Positions 35,923-45,779 of a stretch of 64,000 nucleotides of DNA are shown piece by piece (within the stretch, counting starts at the first letter, position 1; every line of letters starts with the position of its first letter). The notes beneath the pieces were generated by a model. The model searched no databases. It was not told the DNA's origin and worked only from the letters and a program-made list of their open reading frames with translations. Origin of the DNA: Cyathus striatus. Lineage: Eukaryota > Basidiomycota > Agaricomycetes > Agaricales > Nidulariaceae. The translations under genes and the position numbers were made by a program. The DNA lies in NCBI GenBank assembly GCA_025738555.1, contig JAOVFP010000009.1, forward strand, positions 4,030,001-4,094,000. Direction: 5' to 3'.

Positions 35923-37886
35923 TTGACGTTTACATTAACAAAAAATGTTGAATTGCTAAATTTGTATGCAAGGCAGCAGTATCGTGAAGGAAATGATAGA
36001 AGAAGAACTCAAATTTCAGGCTGGATCAATGTCTTGGCAACTACTGTTCACACTGTTCTTGGTGATAAAACAAAGTATTTATTTTCAGAAAATCAGATTC
36101 CAACTATAGTTGATGATGATGAAGTAATTTCAGAAATTGCAATTAAGCTGGATAAATTTGCAAAGTTTTTGGGGCTGCATCCTTATGATGATGATGGTTA
36201 CTTTACCCAGGAGCTTGGGCCTATCTCAGAGAAAAAAAATACCCCCATATGTCTTATATGCCCCACATCTATGCAGTGTGTTACAGAATCTTGTGATGGT
36301 CATTCATTAAGGCAAAATTCAAAATATTCTGATATCCCCAAAGTTACTTTAATTGAAGGAACAAAATTGTATTACAATGCACATATATTAACTGGTCATT
36401 GTTCAGGATGTAATACAATTTATTATGCAGATCATAAACATATTAATATTATTGGTCAAGAGCCTCAGACAGAATACTTGAATGATGCACGTTATATTAA
36501 AATTGGGACACATCTATGGGTAGATCATGTATTCTCAAAAGCAATTATGAATGCCACATATAGCTTTCATGCATCTACTGCAGCCTATGCAGAGTTCTGG
36601 ACAAATAGCTATGGTGATAATAAAGAATTAAGCCACCAACAAGTTTGGGATGCATTTATTGAAGAATCAATTCGTAATGTGAGCACAGCATCTGATAAGG
36701 AATTTGTAGTTCATAATGGTCTATCCACTAAATATATTACTATCAAAGCATATGAATATCTTGGAGAGAGTGGAAAAATAAATCTGGCTTCAAACCACAG
36801 TTGTGTAGAATGTACTCAGCCATATAAATCAACTGCAGATACTATGGAGAATATAAACAATAATGTATCATCTGAAATGGCTTCTCCAGTAAAAATGATT
36901 GTTATTGATGGTGTTGTAATGGGACCAGTTCACTGTGCAATGGAAGGTTGTTCTGCTAATATATCTAATCACTGTGGTGGTGTATTCTGTGGACATCATA
37001 ATATTCAATATGGAGCAAAGTGCCGTGTGAAGGGTTGTACCAGACAGAAAGTTCATGGTACTGAAGCATGTGAAATTCATCAAGAAATGTGGAATAAACA
37101 CCATTTAAATTATAGCTCAGCAGGTCTTTCTGGACTAAGACGAGCATTACAACATTGCAATGAGAATTTGTCTTGGCTACCTAGAATAAATCACACTCAT
37201 CAACCACATGATGAAGAACAAAATAGTGATGATTCTAACACTCATAAAACATACTTTTCTCCAAACTGTTATTACTGTGTAGAGACAATTTGTGCTCCAT
37301 GTGGTGTTGTCATTACATGGAAAAAATCTGTTAAGTCTGAATCCTCAAGACAGATTTTAGAATTTTTAAATATGGTTTTTCCTGATCCTGAATTATGACC
37401 AGCATATATATGCATCAATAAAGCATGTCTTGTTCTTCATTTTGTTGTCAACAATGCCATTCATCATATTTGGCTTGACACAAGTCAATTTGTTGTTGAT
37501 AGTTATCACTATACAAACCATAAAGCAGATGATGATCTTTGCCACACATACTGCAATTCTGCACCTAATGATGGTTCTGCTCCCAATCTTGTAATAATTG
37601 ATCATGATCATAATGGAAATCCATATTTCAAAAGAGCTTTTAATACACAGGTGAGTTTATATACTTTAAATTGTATTTAATATTAATATTATGAAAGGCT
37701 TGTGAACAACTCAATCCTTGGCTTGGTGGATTTGAATCAATACTCAAAAGAATGACTGTATCAAATTTCAACTGGTTTATGCATGCAATGTTGTTTTTTC
37801 ACACACAGCATGTATTGAAAAAGCAACAAAAAAGAATGGTAAGGTTGAGTAGTGATTTATCTGATGATGAGGAAGGGTATATGTAG
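35923..37886 (+). pseudogene. KDZ transposase with cysteine cluster (CxC5/CxC6-like), broken by a TGA
   Basis: A long frame (35923-37395) continues beyond TGA 37396-37398 to 37650, then a 47-nt intron (37651-37697, GTGAGT...AAAG) leads to exon 2 (37698-37886). The N-terminal part has SGWINVLATTVH. Cysteine-rich text at about codons 115-170 and 335-385 (HCAMEGCSANISNHCGG; CRVKGCTRQKVHG) matches the KDZ-associated cysteine clusters. The C-terminal part carries KDZ hallmarks: FVVDSYHYTNHKADDDLC, FKRAFNTQ, then ACEQLNPWLGGFESILKRM. The TGA lies exactly where homologues have Arg before P-Y-I-C, so CGA to TGA. KDZ transposases move large basidiomycete DNA transposons. The true start is upstream and decayed (35700-35922). 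Not functional as read. Confidence 0.8.
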
Positions 37887-38029
37887 ACTACAAATTGTAA
37901 GTTGTAGACTCTTTTGTATAAAGCTTTAAGTGATTAGTTCTGTTTCACTATAATTTATTACATATCTTAAATGAACTTCATTTTTATTCAAAATAGGTAT
38001 CAGAAGACATACAATTCCTCTAATAAATA

Positions 38030-38416
38030 TGTATAATTCAGATGAAAGTCATGCAAAAAATATGTTACTTGCACTTATCTTTATCAGTACTAAATGGCTT
38101 ATAATTCATCTAATATTCAGGTGAAATTCACATGAATTACACTTATCTCTATCAGTACTAAATGGCCTATAATTCATTTAATATTCATGTGAATTACACC
38201 TAATATTCAGTGTGAAATTTCACCTAACTTTCACCTCAACTTCACCTACTTTTCACTTAAATTTGGTGGTTTTGGAATATTGTATGTGAAGGTGAAAATC
38301 ATGTAAATTTCATGAGAAATATACTCTAAATTGGTGATATTCATGTGAAGTTCATGTGAATTTCTGCCTTTCATGTGAAATTCACATGAATTCATGGTAA
38401 AGGGGGGGAGTGTAAA
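38030..38416 (+). repeat. Subterminal repeats and probable right end of the KDZ element
   Basis: After the transposase, TTCATGTGAA/TTCACATGAA motifs recur many times (about 38100-38395), as in transposase-binding subterminal regions. They end at AGGGGGGGAGTGTAAA (38401-38416), whose AGTGTAAA is shared with the end of the satellite-bearing element at 43104. No left partner was found. The same G-run plus TGTAAA could also be read as a polypurine tract and LTR start. Confidence 0.4.
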
Positions 38417-39232
38417 GTACTGACAAGTTTGTACTAATAATAAGAGGGAATGTAACTAAATAAGTCATGATGCCGCATATCAACTGTGCATTGCTGCAGT
38501 GCAGTAATGAGAAGGAAAAGTAAACTAAGTAAGGTAATATGACTTTGAAATGAGTCAGGATTGTGTAAGTAAGAAGTTAAGTGTTTGGTATCAAAGGTGA
38601 TACCAAAAAAGTCAATGAAAAGAAAAGAAAACATATGTAAATAGAAGAAAGTAAAGAAAATTGTAACACAGCATGTGTCAAACCACAGTTCATGCTTGTA
38701 CATTTTTCTTATCTATCTCCTCACCACTACTATCCTCTCCCTCGCTATCGACCACTGCCAAAGACTTGATTATGCACAACGATCAAATTACCATCTATCC
38801 AATACTAAGGTTGTGTAAGAAAACCCGACACCTTTCTCCAAATTTGGCACTCATAATATAACCAACTCTCCCATCCTCAAAGTCTCCTTGTATATTTTAT
38901 TTTCCATCTCAGACCAATGCTCTACCTATATCACACATTTGCATCTACCTTACATATCAGATCCTCATAATTTATATTGTTGTTATGATTTTCCTTTACT
39001 TTACCTATTTACATATGTTTTCTTTACATTTCCTTGTCTTGTTTGGTATCATCTTTGATACCAAACACATGACTTCTTTCTTACACGGTCCTGACTCACT
39101 TCGAGTCACTTTACTTTACTTAGTTTATCTTTCCTTCTTCTTACTACGCCACAGTAATATGCAGTCAATGCACAGCATCATGACTTATTCAGTTACACTC
39201 TTACTTATTATTAGTATGAACTTGAGCAGTAG
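38411..39232. repeat. Palindrome, about 250-bp arms
   Basis: 38420-38680 is mirrored by 38970-39232: TACTAATAATAAG, AATAAGTCATGATG, GTTTGGTATCAAAG and AACATATGTAAATAG each occur inverted on the other side. The arms show clear divergence. The spacer (about 38680-38970) has no gene. Confidence 0.65.
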
Positions 39233-39982
39233 AGCTCAAGCTTCAGCTTAAATCAAACTAGCTTTACTTTGATTCATTCACTTCACTCATACTTAAGTCT
39301 AATCAACTTAAGAGCTTGTGAATAGAGACTCAAACTCAATACTGATTAACTCATTCTTTGAACTTGTAAATCACATGATTATCAGACTTGTACAATAAAT
39401 GTCTCAACCAGAACTTTATTGTAACAATTGTAGAACTGATCCTCATTAAATAACATACTTGATTTCTTCTCCTATAAATATCTAGATCTACCTTACCTTA
39501 GCCTTAGTGAATTGATCACCCACTCAACCACAGATTGCACTTGTGTCTCAATTGATTTTTTTCTTCTATTCACTTCTCTTTCTCGATTCACCATTCCAGA
39601 ATTGTCTAATTTCAACCTCACGCTCTCCAAACCAATTCAGATCCACTCAGGACTTGCTTAGCAAGTTTATTCTCAACATTATATTCTCAAAACCAGTTCT
39701 ACCATTGCTAACGAATCCCTTGTACACCTTAGGATCCCACAGGTTGGACTTCCGTTCAACCCACTCATGTTTATATTTCCATGTTTAGGATCTATGCTTG
39801 TCTTCACCTTTACACAACTTTCCTTTATAATGCACCTCAATGCTCTTGCAATTGGATAGAATTAGCCTATAATACTTTTGAATGTCGGATACTATTACAA
39901 ACACCTCAGACTCTCTACTATTGACTGCACCAGGTCATATACTTACTCATTTAAATTTGTTTCAATCATTTGAGTTCAGGCA
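39233..39982 (+). repeat. LTR-like U3-R-U5 block followed by a copia-type primer site
   Basis: A TATAAATA box lies at 39473-39480 with pyrimidine-rich text after it. The block ends GTTCAGGCA and is followed at once by ATGGTTATAGCCCCATGG, which resembles the half-tRNA(iMet) primer-binding site of copia-type elements. The matching LTR start may be TGTAAAGTACTGAC at 38411, in which case the palindrome is part of a 1572-bp LTR. No gag or pol was found to the right. Confidence 0.35.
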
Positions 39983-41612
39983 ATGGTTATAGCCCCATGG
40001 ATGCAAATTTGAAATGGGAATCCTCTACCTGAGGAGATGATTTTCAGGTTCAACATTTGAATAAATTGGGAAAGAATCATCAGGGTGGTGTGCATGAGCC
40101 AATCCTTTATGGTGAGGTAGTTGTACAATCTCTTTCTTAGCACTGATAGGGCAGCTATAAATTTGATATGGAATTATTAAATATAATACTAATACAGAAT
40201 TATCTTGATGATCTTAGGGCTTGAGAGCTGGGGTAAGTCCTGCACTGCTAGCTAAAGTATGTGAATACATACATACTAAGGGAATAAAACAAAGCTATAA
40301 CATAATATAAAAGATTAGAAGAGGATATGACGTGCCTGACTAGGGGAAACCCTGTACTGAATACTTAATACATCAGTTTTGATGCATTCTTGAGTTCTCT
40401 AAACACGAAAAGTGCTCATAAGCACTAGAGTCCTGTTAGCGTTTCCATAGTTTATTATTAGTAATATATTTTACCTGTTTGAATTGTTAGCATCCTTGAA
40501 CTTACAAGTCTATTGTGGGATCATAGGTATTATATTTAGAAGAGTAGCTATTATTACACCATGTAGTAGCCATTTCTCTCACTTCACACATTTTCTCTCT
40601 ACATTATGTGTGCAAATGGATTATTTTGGCAGTGTCGAGGCACGTCAGATCATCAGATGTTGACTCCCAGGCCTCATGTGCCACTCCTAAACTCATGGTG
40701 CTAGTGTCCTTGATTTGAGATACTTAGAGGAACAAACTTCACTGAATTGCAATACACCTAAATACCTTTACAGTTTCAATAACAAGACAAAAATAATAAA
40801 ATGTTTGAAGGAGAAAAAACACAAGTAGTAGCTTCAGTATTATATTTCACATCATACTACACAGGCCTGAGGTACACACTGATGAGCTCGATAAATAGTC
40901 TTTGAAGTTGGCAATACTTACTTATCATGAGTGTATAGTACTATAGTGTACATACTACACACTCAATTCTCATTCACACACTATCACACACATCTGATGA
41001 GCTAATTATTACCTCTCAAGCATGAACAATCAATGGCTGCCTTAAGTCTGAGGACATCCACTTTGAAAGTTTGATAATATTAAGTACTTAGTACTTATTC
41101 TGTAGTCACGTCCTGACAAAAGCTTCCAAGTCAATCCTGACTCCCGACTCCTGACTCCCAAGTGTGCTAACAGCTAACTGAAATTTATAAACTGAATTAA
41201 AACAGCCAACAAGATGGATCTAAATCTCTAATCAGCAGAGAAGCTGCCAAGGTGCGAGATTTGATTTTAGTTGATGACTTCGGGCGTGGTGTTCCAGCTT
41301 TCCATACAAATCCACCTACTCTCACCCCCCCTATTTATACACTCCAGTGATGTATTTTTTCCATTTTTTTCTAAGACGACTAAACATGAATGTATAGGGT
41401 GGACTATGGTTGTAAGGGTTTTGATTGGTAGTGGGGATGAGGCAATAAGGTGGTGACAGTAATGGGATTGACGTGTGAGTGGGTACAGTAGTTGAGGTTA
41501 GATGAAGTGGTACACACCATATCGGCTGGACGGTGGCAGAGGTGTCATAAATGGAAGGAAATGAGAGATGGAAGGGGGGTGCAAGATAATATGGGTCGGT
41601 ATGATGGAGCTC
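39983..41612. other. No gene recognised
   Basis: AT-rich, CpG-poor sequence. A minus-strand frame at 41331-41657 is proline- and serine-rich without motifs. Probably decayed transposon DNA. Confidence 0.3.
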
Positions 41613-43104
41613 TTTACACTTAGCCATGTGTTCTGTACAGATCCACATGGAATCCATACAGAATTTTCAGAATCCATGCGGAATCTGCACAGATTTTTTT
41701 CATTTTGGCAGAGGTTTTTTTGGGTCTGTACAGATTCTGCACAGATTCCGAAAATTTCATATGGATTACGCAGAATTCCTCGGAATTCCACATTACAGAC
41801 CTGAAAATTCAGTACAGAATCTGTACAGAATTTTATTATACTTATTTCCTTGCATGTGACACTCTGCATTAAGCATGACACTAGGTGTTGAGTGTGATAC
41901 TAGGTGTTGAGTGTGACACTATATGTTAAATGTGACACTATAAGCGTGACACTAGGTGTTGAGTGTGACACTATACATTAAATGTGACACTATAAGTGTG
42001 ATACTAGGTGTTGAGTGTGATAGTGTTGAGTGTGACACTATATGTTAAATGTGACACTATAAGCGTGACACTAGGTGTTGAGTGTGATACTAGGTGTTGA
42101 GTGTGACACTATACATTAAATGTGACACTATGCATTAAATGTGACACTATGCATTAAGCGTGACACTAAGTGTTGAGTGTGACTAAGCATGACACTAAGT
42201 GTTGAGTGTGACTAAGCATGACACTAAGTGTTGAGTGTGACTAAGCATGACACTAAGTGTTGAGTGTGATACTAAGCATTGAGTGTGACACTAAGTGTTG
42301 AGTGTGACACTAAGTGTTGAGTGTGACACTAAGTGTTGAGTGTGACACTAAGTGTTGAGTGTGACACTAAGTGTTGAGTGTGACACTAAGTGTTGAGTGT
42401 GACACTAAGTGTTGAGTGTGACACTAAGTGTTGAGTGTGACACTAAGTGTTGAGTGTGACACTAAGTGTTGAGTGCATGACACTAAGTGTTGAGTGTGAC
42501 ACTAAGTGTTGAGTGTGACACTAAGTGTTGAGTGTGACACTAAGTGTTGAGTGTGACACTAAGTGTTGAGTGTGACACTAAGTGTTGAGTGTGACACTAT
42601 ACAATAAACATGACACTATGCATTAAGTGCGACACTAAGTATTGAGTGTGACACTATGCATTAAGTGTGACACTATACATTAAACATAACACTATACATT
42701 AAGCATGACACTAAGTATTGAGTGTGACGCTATGCATTAAGCATAACACTAAGTGATGAGTGTGACACTCTGCATTAAGTGTGACACTAAGTGTTGAGTG
42801 TGACACTATACATTAAGCATAACACTATGCATTAAGTGTGATACTATGCATTGAGAATGATACTATATATTGAGTGTATCATGGATTTTGTATAGTGTGA
42901 CACTTTTCACCTAGGGTTACACTTGATATGTGTGACAAGGCAGCAATGCATAAATCCACACAGAATCCATATAGAATAATCACCTCTAATAATAATAATA
43001 GCTACTATATAAATTCTGTATGGTATCTATACAGGTCTGTACAGGTCTGTACGGATCCGCACAGATCCGTACAGATTCGTACAGACCTCTTGGGGGAGTG
43101 TAAA
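41613..43104. mobile_element. Short element with TTTACACT ends filled by a 19-bp satellite
   Basis: The left end TTTACACTTAGCC and the right end (reverse complement TTTACACTCCCCC) are followed at the same distance (11 nt) by TCTGTAC and an ATC. Subterminal TCTGTACAGAATC-like repeats follow on both sides. The interior (about 41863-42870) is a satellite. No gene and no clear target duplication. Likely non-autonomous. The termini resemble that of the KDZ element at 38409-38416. Confidence 0.55.
41863..42870 (+). repeat. 19-bp satellite array
   Basis: The regular core (about 42285-42595) consists of about 16 head-to-tail copies of TGTGACACTAAGTGTTGAG. The flanks are degenerate versions (GTGACACTATACATTAA and similar). 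The unit contains the palindrome ACACTNAGTGT. Confidence 0.85.
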
Positions 43105-43354
43105 TTACTGGAGAAATGAGGTCTCTATTTCAGGACATAAAGTAGGAGACGTTTGATGCAAGGCTGGGTTGGATGAAATCAGCATCTCCTGACACCTGGA
43201 TAAATCCTGTGATAATGCCTTGAGTTAATAAATGATAAATTGGGGTAGGATGAAAGTATTATGGACTATATAATGCATTGCTTTCTATCAGCTTTTGAAT
43301 GGGATCATAGGGCTATGACGCAAGGTTGGTTACGTTGTGGGGTATACAGATAGG

Positions 43355-43690
43355 GAAAGAAATGTACGACTTTGCAATGGAACACAATATCGGTATCTAA
43401 ACGCCAAAACCATTCATAAGGGGCTAATGTGGGATGACGCCAGAAGAAGTCTGGCAGTTGTTTGCTGTGAGCTAGAATGACTTGCACTGGATTGTTAGAT
43501 GATTATCATACCGGAGTAAAACCGGCACATAAAATGATATCCAAGTCTGAACCTGATGTGAAGGATGGTATAAGTCAGCTTCAACCATCAAGGAGTAGTT
43601 ACAGACCCGATATTTTTCAAGGAAGCTTCTACACATGCCTTGTTGAGATCGCTAGGCACATCCCATGACTCTTTTGTGGTGGTGGCTGAT
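43355..43690 (-). pseudogene. GT15 (KRE2/MNT1-like) alpha-1,2-mannosyltransferase fragment
   Basis: The minus strand has HFMCRFYS, an intron (43511-43451, GTATGA...CCAG), then DFFWRHPTLAPYEWFWRLDTD. This matches the family's MCRFNSGFFxxHP...YxWYWRxEPD core. GT15 enzymes add alpha-1,2-mannose to glycoproteins in the Golgi. Only this core is visible, a stop lies upstream (about 43590), and the sequence after the core does not follow the family, so it is a broken piece. The second acidic position reads Thr-Asp in place of the usual Pro-Asp. Confidence 0.5.
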
Positions 43691-44005
43691 CCATTCAAGT
43701 TAGATAGAGTGTAAGTGATAAATAGAGATAGATACCAAAGGTAGCCCTCCTCTTGGTGATGTAGTGGATCACCGCCTTTATTCCATCTGTTAGAGCAGAG
43801 ACGTCCTCTGATGTAAATAGGATGTATGGGTATTTTAATCGTCGGTTAAAGCAATCCTCAGCATTGGTGTGTACCCTGGGCTATAATTACCCAGGTGAAC
43901 CCCAACAATAATGACCTGCACACCCTTTGTGTGGCCCACATCTCGCAGATATTAATAATACCAAGATTGGTTACAAAAATGTATCCCGATTATGTGAAAT
44001 TTATC

Positions 44006-44100
44006 TCTCTGTCTGGGAGTAGAACCCAGCTTTCACATGGTGCACATGGACAGCAGTGCTTTATGCCAGGTGTGTATACTAACCAATATACTAACAAAGA
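44006..44100 (-). tRNA. tRNA-like sequence with intron (anticodon GGC by position; Asp-derived)
   Basis: On the minus strand the acceptor stem TCTTTGT/ACAGAGA pairs at all seven positions (one G-T). The D-arm is TTAGTATATTGGTTAGTAT and the T-arm CTGGG-TTCTACT-CCCAG is perfect. The anticodon loop reads CTGGCAT, followed by an intron-like insert of about 24 nt before the stem's other half, with one mismatch. The two related copies at 1 kb read GTC at the anticodon, so this one looks like a mutated Asp gene or a tRNA-derived repeat. Confidence 0.4.
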
Positions 44101-45684
44101 CTTGAGTTAACGGCTTCTTTGTGATGCGCGCATCAATAGCGCATGATGGCATATGTACCATACTTGGCGGTTTCGCTCACAGCATCCCATATGGTTTTGC
44201 ACATGTCTCTAGTGCAGCCATTTGGGTCCGGATATGGGCGGTACGAGATACATCCTTTTGCTACAGCCTTGAGACGAGGCAACAGGAATTTCCTCCGGAG
44301 CATTACATAATAATGGCACATGGTATGATGCGTTGGACTTCATGCTAGAGCACCATTCAAGGTGTGCAAGAGTGGTATGGCGGCTTCATTATAGAATACT
44401 AATAATTAAATAAGTAGCTTAGTGGCTACTAAGAAATGAATAGAGCATATTTAAATAAGTGCAGAAAGCCAGCAACCCATATAATATATCTTTCCATACC
44501 CTTGGTTTGTATCGAGGAGATACTTTAGCTGGCAGTGCAGGTCTCAGCCCCAGCCCTTGTACTCTTCCCATAGTAATGTATTTTGTATAAAATACTATAA
44601 TTGGCAACTCGGGACTTGTTCCAACTCTTGTACTCATGGGGCGGCATCTGCACAGATAGAATATAGGAGTTTGAATAAAATGCCATAATAATTGAAAAAT
44701 AAGTTTATTGTAAAAGCCGGCGTATCAGAACATCGTCTGGATCTAGAATTTGAAAGAAGTCGAAGAAGCCAATCAAACCAATAAGCATGTGCAGTATTCG
44801 GGATGTTTGGGCACTGTTGTTGTTGGTGGGTGTAGATGTGCCCAAGGACTGAGATAGCACATTCGAGGTATATAGATGGAGAACGGATGGGCTGAAGAGA
44901 ATTTTGGGGAAGGAGGTAGAGAGGTAGAGATGGGAGGAGGGAAGTGGGCAGGGATTAAGTATGAGGAGGGATAAAACAAAAGGAGAGGGAGAGGGAGAGG
45001 TGCTTGGGAAATGCTGCATCACTGTGCTTTGGAAACGAAGATGATGTAAATGTGGCTGAAAGAGGTTGGAAGTTGACTTGGAGAAGGGAGAGACTCTGAG
45101 AGAGGTATGTAGGGCATGTTTAACTATCTGAGTGACAAGAAGTTCCTGTCTTATCTTCTGAATCCTGATTATGAAGCTGTTTAACAAGTTACAACAAGTC
45201 CACACAGTGCTTCAGCACACATGAGAATGGTACAGTGGATTTATGTTCTCTTCCATTCCTTTTCTCTTTCGTTTGATTTCTGCCAACTTTTTATGCAGTC
45301 TATAGTCTGATGTAACTGACTTGATTCCATTATATGGGCATCTACATTTCCTAGGATTTTTTTAATTATTCATTTGGGGCCTTAGGGCCCGACGAACTTT
45401 CCGCACATCTCTTTTGATCTTACCAAAGGTGATACAAGTGCACATACACGAAATTTAATGGGACTTGGTTTGGACTTCATTGACAGAAAAAACCACACGA
45501 GTGGTTCATTCTTCAAGGAGGTACTCGAACATCTCCCAACAGCATTCATAACAACCCCTTATAGGCCATTGTCAATGGTTAATGTAATCGAATGCCATAA
45601 CTGGCTTGTTTATTAGTTGGTGGGTTTCAGGTGGCTGCATGATATCAGTGTGTAAAGTCTAGCTGTGTGGAATATGATGGTCAA
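44101..45684. other. No gene seen; repeat blocks shared with 1-1660
   Basis: About 45000-45360 and 45400-45560 match the dispersed repeat described at the window's left edge, in the same orientation. Short minus-strand frames (44419-44637, 44705-45205) have no recognised motif. Confidence 0.4.
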
Positions 45685-45779
45685 AGTGCACATTTAATGT
45701 GCACTGCAAACAATTTTAGACCAGTGCAAACACATTTTGATGGAGTGCAAACATTTCACAGGTTGTTTGGCACACATTT
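45685..45779 (+). repeat. Left part of a GCAAACATTT-repeat element split by copy B
   Basis: Repeats of GTGCAAACATTT lie here and continue in the same sense right of copy B (49347-49450, GCGCAAACATTT). Copy B therefore inserted inside this repeat. CACATTT at 45773-45779 is the left target duplication. Confidence 0.6.

Noticed and set aside
33450..38416. Complete KDZ transposon boundaries
   Set aside because: No left terminus matching TTTACACT or the G-run end was found upstream of the companion gene, so the element as a whole is not delimited.
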